In this document: positions 1-5,507 of the stretch, piece by piece | Layout of the letters: each line of letters begins with the position of its first letter | Numbering within the stretch: position 1 is the stretch's first letter | Assembly (NCBI GenBank): GCA_031177735.1 | Contig: JAPSKJ010000169.1 | Span: forward strand, 1-5,507 | DNA from: Nocardioides sp. | Lineage (GTDB): Bacteria > Actinomycetota > Actinomycetes > Propionibacteriales > Nocardioidaceae | Direction of reading: 5' to 3' | Length of the DNA stretch: 5,507 bases | The notes under the pieces: model-generated | Databases searched by the model: none | Told to the model about the DNA's origin: nothing | The model's input: only the letters and a program-made list of their open reading frames with translations | Program-made: the position numbers and the translations under genes

Positions 1-1287
1 TTCGAGTCCGAGGAGGAGGCGCCCGGCGTCTTCCTGCGGCTGCGCAAGGCCTGGCGCGGGCACGGGCAGCGGACCTTCGCCCTGGCCACGCACGCCACCC
101 GCGGCCTGACGAAGGCCGGCGGCACGCTGCTGCCGGCCGCGCCCGGCACCGAGACCGAGTGGCTGGACGCGCTCGCCAGCGGCGTCGGCCTGGAGGGCGA
201 CGGGGCCGCCGCGGCCGAGGCGCTGCGGGCCGACGGCGCGGTGATCGTCGTCGGCGAGCGGCTCGCGGCCGTACGCGGCGGTCTGACCGCGGCCGTACGG
301 ACGGCCACCGCGACCGGTGCCCGGCTGGTGTGGATCCCGCGCCGGGCCGGGGAGCGGGGCGCGGTGGAGGCGGGCGCGCTGCCGTCGCTGCTGCCGGGCG
401 GCCGCCCGGCGACCGACCCGCGCGCACGGGAGGAGGTCGCCGCCGTCTGGGGCGTCGCCGACCTGCCGCACCGCTACGGCCGCGACACCGGCCAGATCAT
501 CGAGGCGGCGGCGCGCGGTGAACTCCAGGCGCTGCTGGTCGCGGGCGTGGAGGTCGCCGACCTGCCCGACCCGGCCCGCGCGCGTGCGGCACTCGCCGAG
601 GCCGGGTTCGTGGTCTCGCTGGAGCTGCGGCCCAGCGAGGTCACCGCGCTCGCCGACGTCGTCCTGCCGGTCGCCGCGGTCGCCGAGAAGGCCGGCACCT
701 TCCTCAACTGGGAAGGCAGGGTCCGCCTGTTCGAGGCGGCGCTCAAGCCCGACCAGATGACCCGGCGTCTCGCGCCCACCGACGCGCGCGTGCTGCAGAT
801 GCTGGCCGACGCCATGGACGTCCACCTGGGGCTGCCGGACCTGCGCACGGTCCGCGCGGAACTCGACCGGCTCGGCGCCTGGAGCGGCCCGCCGGCCACC
901 GACCCGCTGGAGACCGCGGGCGCGCTGCCCCGGCCGGCCGCCGGAGAGGCGGTCCTCGCCGGACACCGGCTGCTGCTCGACCAGGGCCTGCTGCAGGTCG
1001 GCGACGAGGCGCTGGCCGGGACCCGGCACGCCGCGCACGCGCGCGTGTCGGCCGCCACGGCCGCCGAGGTCGGCGTCAAGGACGGTGACCTGCTCGCGGT
1101 GACCGGCACCGCCGGCACGGTGCAACTGCCCGTGGAGATCACCGAGATGCCCGACCGCGTGGTGTGGCTCCCGCTGAACTCCACCGGCGGCGGCGTCGCC
1201 TCCGACACCGGGGAACGGCCCGGATCCCTCGTCCGCATCGGACCGGCGACGCTCGCCGCCGAGGCCCCCAAGGAGGTGGAGGCATGA
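1..1287 (+). CDS. nuoG: NADH-quinone oxidoreductase subunit G, 3' part (partial at left edge)
   Basis: The reading frame is open from base 1 to a TGA at 1285-1287, giving the last 428 residues; the true start lies upstream. NuoG is the large peripheral-arm subunit of complex I, carrying iron-sulfur clusters in its N-terminal part, which is not visible here. The visible part resembles the molybdopterin-oxidoreductase fold that NuoG retains. Visible residues 215-240 contain TALADVVLPVAAVAEKAGTF followed by a LNWEGRV segment, a hallmark of this family. Residues about 335-420 look like the C-terminal molybdopterin-dinucleotide-binding-like domain, with A-A-E-V-G-V-K-D-G-D and later LPLNSTGGG. In complex I this fold is structural and is not known to hold molybdenum. 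The middle is rich in Ala, Gly and Arg and is less diagnostic. Taken alone it could be a formate-dehydrogenase-like subunit, but the position directly before nuoH settles the call. The stop overlaps the nuoH start by four bases (ATGA). Confidence 0.93.
   Translation, partial: FESEEEAPGVFLRLRKAWRGHGQRTFALATHATRGLTKAGGTLLPAAPGTETEWLDALASGVGLEGDGAAAAEALRADGAVIVVGERLAAVRGGLTAAVRTATATGARLVWIPRRAGERGAVEAGALPSLLPGGRPATDPRAREEVAAVWGVADLPHRYGRDTGQIIEAAARGELQALLVAGVEVADLPDPARARAALAEAGFVVSLELRPSEVTALADVVLPVAAVAEKAGTFLNWEGRVRLFEAALKPDQMTRRLAPTDARVLQMLADAMDVHLGLPDLRTVRAELDRLGAWSGPPATDPLETAGALPRPAAGEAVLAGHRLLLDQGLLQVGDEALAGTRHAAHARVSAATAAEVGVKDGDLLAVTGTAGTVQLPVEITEMPDRVVWLPLNSTGGGVASDTGERPGSLVRIGPATLAAEAPKEVEA
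1270..1277 (+). promoter_or_regulatory. Ribosome binding site of nuoH
   Basis: AAGGAGGT is a full match to the 16S rRNA anti-Shine-Dalgarno sequence and lies inside the last codons of nuoG. Its GGAGG core (1272-1276) is 7 bases before the ATG at 1284. This fixes the nuoH start there and rules out the GTG at 1164, which would add 40 arginine-rich residues unlike NuoH. A second GGAGG at 1278-1282 is too close to the start to serve. Confidence 0.85.
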
Positions 1288-2660
1288 GCCCGTACCTCGC
1301 CGCTGAAGACCTCTCGATGTTCGGCCGCGACCCCTGGTGGCTGGTCGTCGTCAAGGCGGTGTTCTGCTTCGCCTTCCTGATGGTGACCGTGCTGATCTCC
1401 ATCGTGATGGAGCGCAAGGTCGTCGCCTGGATGCAGCTGCGCATCGGCCCCAACCGGCACGGCCCCTGGGGCATGCTCCAGTCGCTCGCCGACGGCGTGA
1501 AGCTGATGCTCAAGGAGGACGTCGTCGTCAAACGCGCGGACAAGGCGGTGTACGTCCTCGCGCCGATCGTCGCGGCCATCCCGGCCTTCATGGCGATCGC
1601 GGTGATCCCCTTCGGCCCGGCCGGCAACGAGATCTCGATCTTCGGCCACCGCACCACGATGCAGCTCACCGACCTGCCGATCGCGGTGCTCTACATCCTC
1701 GCGGTCGCCTCGGTCGGCATCTACGGCATCGTCCTCGCCGGCTGGAGCTCGGGGTCGACGTACCCGCTCCTCGGCGGCCTGCGCTCCTGCGCGCAGATGA
1801 TCTCCTACGAGATCGCCATGGGTGCCGCCTTCGCCTCCGTGTTCCTCTACTCGGGGTCGATGTCGACGTCCACGATCGTCGAGCAGCAGACCGACCGCTG
1901 GTACGTCCTGCTGCTGCCGGTCTCCTTCATCATCTACATCGTCACCATGGTCGGTGAGACCAACCGCGCCCCGTTCGACATGCCGGAGTCCGAGGGCGAC
2001 CTGGTCGGCGGGTTCAACACCGAGTACTCGTCGATCAAGTTCGCGATGTTCATGCTCGCCGAGTACATCAACATGGTGACCGTCTCGGCCGTCGCCGTGA
2101 CGCTCTTCCTGGGCGGCTGGCGGGCCCCGTACCCGATCAGCACCTCCTGGGAGGGCGCGAACCACGGCTGGTGGCCGATGCTCTGGTTCACCGGCAAGCT
2201 GTTGACGCTGCTGTTCGGCTTCGTCTGGCTGCGCGGCACGCTCCCGCGCGTGCGCTACGACCAGCTGATGAAGCTCGGCTGGAAGGTCCTCATCCCGGTC
2301 TCCCTGGTGTGGCTGATGCTCGTCGCCACCGTGCGGGCCCTGCGGAACGAGAACTACGACTTCGCCGACATCGCGCTCTACATTGGCGGCGTCGTCCTCG
2401 CCCTGCTGCTGCTCTCCTTCGTCGCCGACATCTTCCGGGCCAAGGCGAAGGAGGCCGAGCAGCCCGCCGAGGGCACGCCCGGCTTCGACCCCATGGCGGG
2501 CGGGTTCCCCGTACCGCCGCTGCCGGGGCAGGAATTGCCACCGGTGCCGCGCCGCCGGCCGCGCCGTGAGCGCGAGCTGATTGTCAGTGGTGGGCCCGAT
2601 ACTCAGAGTGACGGACCGCTGGGTGGGTCCACGGAGGGAAAGGAGGCGCACGATGGCTGA
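1284..2660 (+). CDS. nuoH: NADH-quinone oxidoreductase subunit H (quinone-site membrane subunit)
   Basis: This 458-residue membrane protein links the peripheral and membrane arms of complex I and forms much of the quinone-binding chamber. About eight or nine hydrophobic helices are visible, roughly at residues 20-41, 90-110, 131-153, 176-192, 206-223, 252-278, 290-312, 325-345 and 362-384. Family signatures are clear: ERKVVAWMQLRIGPNRHGPW from residue 43, AQMISYE ending at Glu176, and ETNRAPFD at 225-232. The last runs into the acidic loop ESEGDLVGGFNTEYS (235-249), the conserved loop facing the quinone site. After the last helix comes a 74-residue hydrophilic tail (385-458), rich in Pro and then Arg, absent from the roughly 325-residue E. 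coli protein. By the positive-inside rule the tail should be cytoplasmic. The start overlaps the nuoG stop, and the end overlaps the nuoI start by 8 bases. The last ~28 codons use more A/T-ending codons than the rest of the gene. Confidence 0.97.
   Translation: MSPYLAAEDLSMFGRDPWWLVVVKAVFCFAFLMVTVLISIVMERKVVAWMQLRIGPNRHGPWGMLQSLADGVKLMLKEDVVVKRADKAVYVLAPIVAAIPAFMAIAVIPFGPAGNEISIFGHRTTMQLTDLPIAVLYILAVASVGIYGIVLAGWSSGSTYPLLGGLRSCAQMISYEIAMGAAFASVFLYSGSMSTSTIVEQQTDRWYVLLLPVSFIIYIVTMVGETNRAPFDMPESEGDLVGGFNTEYSSIKFAMFMLAEYINMVTVSAVAVTLFLGGWRAPYPISTSWEGANHGWWPMLWFTGKLLTLLFGFVWLRGTLPRVRYDQLMKLGWKVLIPVSLVWLMLVATVRALRNENYDFADIALYIGGVVLALLLLSFVADIFRAKAKEAEQPAEGTPGFDPMAGGFPVPPLPGQELPPVPRRRPRRERELIVSGGPDTQSDGPLGGSTEGKEAHDG
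2639..2646 (+). promoter_or_regulatory. Ribosome binding site of nuoI
   Basis: AAAGGAGG ends 6 bases before the ATG at 2653 and lies within the last codons of nuoH. It supports ATG 2653 as the nuoI start rather than the in-frame TTG at 2581, which would add 24 residues (RDRW- and RRERRR-like) not expected at a NuoI N-terminus. Confidence 0.85.
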
Positions 2661-3294
2661 GGAGCCCAAGGAGACCAAGCCCGGTTTCCTGAACCCCGTG
2701 GCCGGCTTCGGCGTGACCTTCAAGGCCATGTTCAAGAAGCGGCTGACCGAGCAGTACCCGGAGCAGCAGAAGACCACCGCTCCCCGCTTCCACGGACGGC
2801 ACCAGCTCAACCGCCATCCGGACGGCCTGGAGAAGTGCATCGGCTGCGAACTGTGCGCCTGGGCCTGCCCCGCCGACGCGATCTACGTCGAGGGCGCGGA
2901 CAACACCGACGAGGAGCGCTACTCGCCCGGCGAGCGGTACGGCCGCGTCTACCAGATCAACTACGCCCGCTGCATCCTGTGCGGCCTGTGCATCGAGGCG
3001 TGCCCCACGCGCGCGCTGACGATGACCAACGAGTTCGAGCTGGCCGACTCCAGCCGCGCCAACCTCATCTACACCAAGGAGCAGCTGCTCGCCGGTCTGG
3101 AGGAGGGCATGGTCGACTCCCCGCACGCCATGTACCCGGGCACCGACGAACAGGACTACTACCGGGGCCTGGTCACCGAGGCCGCGCCCGGTACGGAGCG
3201 GCAGGTCGCCCACTCCAAGGGCGAGGTGGTGCAGGAGGCCGAGTCGACCTTCGGTCCGGAGGAACCGGCGTCGGAGAAGGTGATCGGGCGATGA
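2653..3294 (+). CDS. nuoI: NADH-quinone oxidoreductase subunit I (2x[4Fe-4S] ferredoxin-like)
   Basis: This 213-residue peripheral-arm subunit holds two 4Fe-4S clusters (N6a and N6b in the usual naming) that carry electrons toward the last cluster before quinone. Both binding motifs are intact. CIGCELCAWACP has cysteines 62, 65, 68 and 72, and CILCGLCIEACP has cysteines 107, 110, 113 and 117. The family's TNEFELA segment follows the second motif. The N-terminus (about residues 10-30) reads as an amphipathic helix with Phe and Lys, expected to lie on the membrane against NuoH. E. coli NuoI is about 180 residues; the extra length here is mostly an acidic C-terminal tail from about residue 165. 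The start overlaps the end of nuoH by 8 bases (ATGGCTGA), and the stop overlaps the nuoJ start (ATGA). I see no missing ligand. Confidence 0.98.
   Translation: MAEEPKETKPGFLNPVAGFGVTFKAMFKKRLTEQYPEQQKTTAPRFHGRHQLNRHPDGLEKCIGCELCAWACPADAIYVEGADNTDEERYSPGERYGRVYQINYARCILCGLCIEACPTRALTMTNEFELADSSRANLIYTKEQLLAGLEEGMVDSPHAMYPGTDEQDYYRGLVTEAAPGTERQVAHSKGEVVQEAESTFGPEEPASEKVIGR
3273..3280 (+). promoter_or_regulatory. Probable weak ribosome binding site of nuoJ
   Basis: GGAGAAGG lies 10 bases before the ATG at 3291, inside the end of nuoI. It matches less well than the sites before nuoH and nuoI. Together with the ATGA overlap, this suggests nuoJ relies partly on ribosomes terminating at nuoI. A better GGAGG at 3258-3262 is 28 bases away, too far to act directly. 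Confidence 0.5.
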
Positions 3295-4133
3295 CCGAGC
3301 AGCTCGCCGCCTACTCCACCTCCACCGGAGAGGCCCTCCAGTTCTGGGTCCTCGGCACCGTCGCGGTGATCGGCGCCCTGTGCACCGTCTTCATGAAGCG
3401 GGCCGTGCACAGCGCGCTCTGCCTCGCCGGCACCATGATCATCCTGGCGGTGTTCTACCTGGCCAACGGCGCCTACTTCCTGGGCGTCGTGCAGATCGTC
3501 GTCTACACCGGCGCGATCATGATGCTGTTCCTGTTCGTGGTGATGCTGGTCGGCGTCACCGCGGCGGACTCCCTGAAGGAGACCATCAAGGGCCAGCGCT
3601 GGCTGGCCCTGCTGTGCGGGCTCGGCTTCGGCATCCTGCTGATCGCGGGCATCGGCAACGCCTCGCTCAGTGAGTTCAACGGCATCGGCCAGGCGAACGC
3701 GAACGGCAACGTGGAGGGCATCGCGACCCTCATCTTCACCAAGTACGTCTTCGCCTTCGAACTCACCGGCGCCCTGCTCATCACGGCCGCCGTCGGCGCC
3801 ATGGTGCTCACCCACCGCGAGCGCACCGAACGCGCCAGGACGCAGCGGGAGCTGGCCGAACAGCGCGTCCGCGAGGGCAAGTACCTCCCGCCGCTGCCGG
3901 CGCCCGGTGTCTACGCCCGGCACAACGCCGTGGACATCGCGGGCCTGCTGCCCGACGGCACCCCGTCCGAGCTCACCGTCAGCAAGACGCTGCGGGAGCG
4001 CGGTCAGGTCCGTGACGTGTCGCAGGAGGCGCTCAACGACCTGCGGGCGCTGGAGCAGCGCGCCGAGGAGCGGCTGGAGCGCACGCCGATCGAGCCGACG
4101 GTGTTCAAGCGGCCCGAGGAGGCGTCGAAGTGA
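3291..4133 (+). CDS. nuoJ: NADH-quinone oxidoreductase subunit J, long form
   Basis: This 280-residue subunit is the counterpart of mitochondrial ND6 and sits between NuoH and NuoK in the membrane arm. Five hydrophobic helices are visible, about residues 18-35, 41-58, 64-89, 104-122 and 154-174. The third carries the family signature around QIVVYTGAIMMLFLFVVML (68-86), where the conserved Tyr-Gly region forms the pi-bulge implicated in coupling. The loop at 123-152 is Asn- and Gly-rich. After helix five there is a roughly 105-residue charged tail (176-280). It starts with an Arg/Glu-rich stretch, continues through a Pro-rich KYLPPLPAPGVYARHNAVD segment, and ends in a predicted helical Glu/Arg-rich part. 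E. coli NuoJ is about 184 residues, so the tail accounts for the extra length. By positive-inside logic it is cytoplasmic. ATG 3291 is chosen because it overlaps the nuoI stop and begins just before the first helix. Confidence 0.96.
   Translation: MTEQLAAYSTSTGEALQFWVLGTVAVIGALCTVFMKRAVHSALCLAGTMIILAVFYLANGAYFLGVVQIVVYTGAIMMLFLFVVMLVGVTAADSLKETIKGQRWLALLCGLGFGILLIAGIGNASLSEFNGIGQANANGNVEGIATLIFTKYVFAFELTGALLITAAVGAMVLTHRERTERARTQRELAEQRVREGKYLPPLPAPGVYARHNAVDIAGLLPDGTPSELTVSKTLRERGQVRDVSQEALNDLRALEQRAEERLERTPIEPTVFKRPEEASK
4116..4122 (+). promoter_or_regulatory. Ribosome binding site of nuoK
   Basis: GAGGAGG sits 7 bases before the GTG at 4130, within the last codons of nuoJ. It supports this GTG as the nuoK start, giving the expected short N-terminus MNPVNYLYL. 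Confidence 0.8.
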
Positions 4134-4429
4134 ACCCGGTCAACTACCTCTACCTCGCCGCCCTGCTGTTCACGATCGGCGCCACCGGCGTGCTGATCAG
4201 GCGCAACGCGATCGTCGTCTTCATGTGCGTCGAGCTCATGCTCAACGCCTGCAACCTCGCGTTCGTCGCCTTCTCCCGGATGCACGGCAACCTCGACGGC
4301 CAGATCATCGCCTTCTTCACGATGGTCGTCGCCGCCGCGGAGGTCGTGGTGGGGCTCGCGATCATCGTGTCCCTGTTCCGTGCCCGCCACTCGGCCTCGG
4401 TCGACGACGCCAGCCTGATGAAGCTGTAA
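4130..4429 (+). CDS. nuoK: NADH-quinone oxidoreductase subunit K
   Basis: This 99-residue protein matches the family's usual size of about 100. It is the counterpart of mitochondrial ND4L, a small membrane-arm subunit that contributes to a proton path beside NuoJ and NuoN. Three helices are visible, about residues 5-22, 28-48 and 58-83. The two buried acidic residues essential for coupling are in place. Glu35 lies in FMCVELMLNACNL and Glu71 in FFTMVVAAAEVVVGLA, corresponding to E. coli Glu36 and Glu72. The Arg24-Arg25 pair in the first cytoplasmic loop is also kept. It starts with GTG overlapping the nuoJ TGA (GTGA), which implies translational coupling. It ends in TAA, unlike the three upstream genes, whose TGA stops fall at overlaps. 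Confidence 0.97.
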   Translation: MNPVNYLYLAALLFTIGATGVLIRRNAIVVFMCVELMLNACNLAFVAFSRMHGNLDGQIIAFFTMVVAAAEVVVGLAIIVSLFRARHSASVDDASLMKL

Positions 4430-4435
4430 GGGGTC

Positions 4436-4440
4436 GGGAG
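4436..4440 (+). promoter_or_regulatory. Probable ribosome binding site of nuoL
   Basis: GGGAG lies in the 15-base gap after nuoK, only 4 bases before the GTG at 4445; AAGGGG at 4428-4433 is an alternative at 11 bases. Neither is ideal. The start is still well fixed, because the in-frame nuoK TAA (4427-4429) blocks any upstream start and the N-terminus MENLIALLVAAPLLGA fits the family. Confidence 0.55.
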
Positions 4441-4444
4441 AATC

Positions 4445-5507
4445 GTGGAGAACCTGATTGCGCTGCTGGTCGCGGCGCCCCTGCTCGGAGCGGCGGTCCT
4501 GCTGTGCGGCGGACGCCGGCTGGACGCCGTCGGTCACTGGCTCGGCACCCTGCTCGCGGCCGTCTCCTTCGTGCTCGGCCTGGTGCTGTTCAGCGACATG
4601 CTGGCTCAGGACGCCGACCAGCGCGTCATGAGCCAGCACCTGTTCAGCTGGATCCCCGTCGAGGGCTTCCAGGCGGACGTCGCCTTCCAGCTCGACCAGT
4701 TGTCCATGACGTTCGTCCTGCTGATCACGGGCGTCGGATCGCTGATCCACCTGTACTCCGTCGGGTACATGGAGCACGACGAGCGGCGCCGCCGCTTCTT
4801 CGGCTATCTGAACCTGTTCCTCGCGGCGATGCTGATCCTCGTCCTCGCCGACAACTACCTGCTGCTGTACGTCGGCTGGGAGGGCGTCGGTCTCGCCTCC
4901 TACCTGCTGATCGGCTTCTGGCAGCACAAGCCCAGCGCCGCCACGGCCGCCAAGAAGGCCTTCCTGGTCAACCGGGTCGGCGACATGGGCCTGTCCATCG
5001 CGATCATGCTGATGTTCCTGTGGTTCGGCACCTTCGCCTTCGAGCCGGTGCTCGGCACGCACGGGGAGGCCGGACTCGCCGGCGCCGCCGGTGAGGACAA
5101 GCTCACCGCGATCGCGCTGATGCTGCTGCTCGCCGCGTGCGGCAAGTCCGCCCAGGTGCCGCTGCAGTCCTGGCTCGGCGACGCGATGGAGGGCCCGACC
5201 CCGGTCTCCGCGCTGATCCACGCCGCGACCATGGTGACGGCGGGCGTCTACCTGATCGTCCGCTCCGGCGCCATCTTCAACGGCGCCCCGGACGCACAGC
5301 TGGTCGTCACCATCGTCGGCGCGGTCACGCTGCTGTTCGGTGCGATCGTCGGTTGCGCGAAGGACGACATCAAGAAGGCACTGGCCGGCTCGACCATGTC
5401 GCAGATCGGCTACATGGTGCTGGCCGCGGGCCTCGGCCCGATCGGCTACGTCTTCGCGATCATGCACCTGGTGACGCACGGCTTCTTCAAGGCCGGGCTG
5501 TTCCTCG
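4445..5507 (+). CDS. nuoL: NADH-quinone oxidoreductase subunit L, 5' part (partial at right edge)
   Basis: The window shows the first 354 residues of the distal antiporter-like, proton-pumping subunit (ND5 counterpart); full-length family members usually exceed 600. From the GTG the frame is open to the window end. Signatures include the YVGWEGVGLASYLLIGFW stretch, with Glu146 matching E. coli Glu144, and VNRVGD with Arg177 and Asp180 (E. coli Arg175 and Asp178). GKSAQVPLQSWL carries Lys234 (E. coli Lys229), and the following segment with PTPVSALIHAATMV carries His259 (E. coli His254). DIKKALAGSTMSQIGYM spans 308-324. MHLVTHGFFKAGLFL near the edge has His341, His345 and Lys349. These are the proposed proton-path residues of the first half-channel and connecting axis. 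NuoM and NuoN share the fold, but the place after nuoK and the WEGVGL and KSAQVPLQSWL forms indicate NuoL. The lateral amphipathic helix lies beyond the window. Confidence 0.97.
   Translation, partial: MENLIALLVAAPLLGAAVLLCGGRRLDAVGHWLGTLLAAVSFVLGLVLFSDMLAQDADQRVMSQHLFSWIPVEGFQADVAFQLDQLSMTFVLLITGVGSLIHLYSVGYMEHDERRRRFFGYLNLFLAAMLILVLADNYLLLYVGWEGVGLASYLLIGFWQHKPSAATAAKKAFLVNRVGDMGLSIAIMLMFLWFGTFAFEPVLGTHGEAGLAGAAGEDKLTAIALMLLLAACGKSAQVPLQSWLGDAMEGPTPVSALIHAATMVTAGVYLIVRSGAIFNGAPDAQLVVTIVGAVTLLFGAIVGCAKDDIKKALAGSTMSQIGYMVLAAGLGPIGYVFAIMHLVTHGFFKAGLFL

Noticed and set aside
268..298. Possible hairpin (CGCGG 274-278 with CCGCG 287-291) in nuoG
   Set aside because: It is only five base pairs in a coding region over 70% GC, where such stems arise by chance, and no T-run follows to suggest a terminator.
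1164..1283. Upstream GTG as a nuoH start, adding 40 residues
   Set aside because: The added residues are arginine-rich and unlike any NuoH N-terminus. A perfect ribosome binding site points to ATG 1284, which also overlaps the nuoG stop.
1..1287. A catalytic molybdenum enzyme (formate dehydrogenase-like) rather than NuoG
   Set aside because: The visible half has the molybdopterin-oxidoreductase fold, but the direct coupling to nuoH and the full H-I-J-K-L order make NuoG far more likely; in NuoG this fold is not catalytic.
2581..2610. Possible internal promoter (TTGTCA at 2581-2586 with GATACT at 2598-2603)
   Set aside because: The spacer is only 11 bases, far short of the usual 16-18, and no other pair of hexamers fits better.
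474..2840. 788-codon open frame on the - strand across nuoG, nuoH and the start of nuoI
   Set aside because: In very GC-rich DNA the antisense of strongly biased genes often stays open. The translation is low-complexity, rich in Arg, Asp, Glu and His, has no recognisable domain and spans three well-identified genes.
3670..5094. 474-codon open frame on the + strand, out of frame with nuoJ, nuoK and nuoL
   Set aside because: The translation is almost wholly Arg, Ser, Pro and Ala, the signature of a shifted frame in GC-rich coding DNA. All three real proteins in this stretch are identified.
4004..5479. 491-codon open frame on the - strand across nuoJ, nuoK and nuoL
   Set aside because: Same effect: an Asp/Glu/Gln/Arg/His-rich composition typical of the reverse of membrane-protein codons, with no domain and no start context.

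Overview
The window is a fragment of the respiratory complex I (NADH-quinone oxidoreductase, nuo) operon of a high-GC actinobacterium, most likely Streptomyces or a close relative. Three things point there: very high GC with nearly all third codon positions G or C, stop/start overlaps between successive genes, and protein details remembered from streptomycete Nuo subunits. Those details are long C-terminal tails on NuoH and NuoJ and a GTG-started NuoL beginning MENLIALL. The genus is an inference, since no marker gene is present.

All genes lie on the + strand, in the canonical order G-H-I-J-K-L. The 3' half of nuoG (1-1287) runs in from the left edge. Complete nuoH (1284-2660), nuoI (2653-3294), nuoJ (3291-4133) and nuoK (4130-4429) follow. 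The 5' part of nuoL (4445-5507) runs off the right edge. Four of the five junctions overlap by 4 or 8 bases; only nuoK-nuoL has a gap, of 15 bases. No non-coding stretch exceeds 15 bases, and I see no RNA gene, mobile element, CRISPR array, terminator or convincing promoter.

The products belong to one machine. NuoG and NuoI are peripheral-arm subunits that carry iron-sulfur clusters and pass electrons toward quinone. NuoH sits at the junction and forms much of the quinone chamber. NuoJ, NuoK and NuoL are membrane-arm subunits that couple quinone reduction to proton translocation. The recognised functional residues are present: two 4Fe-4S motifs in NuoI, the two buried glutamates in NuoK, and the Glu/Lys/His channel residues in the visible part of NuoL.

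I do not find an undescribed system here; this is an ordinary housekeeping region. The points worth a second look are modest. They are the long hydrophilic tails of NuoH and NuoJ, a local loss of G/C-ending codons at the end of nuoH just upstream of nuoI, and the frame relationship between nuoK and nuoL.
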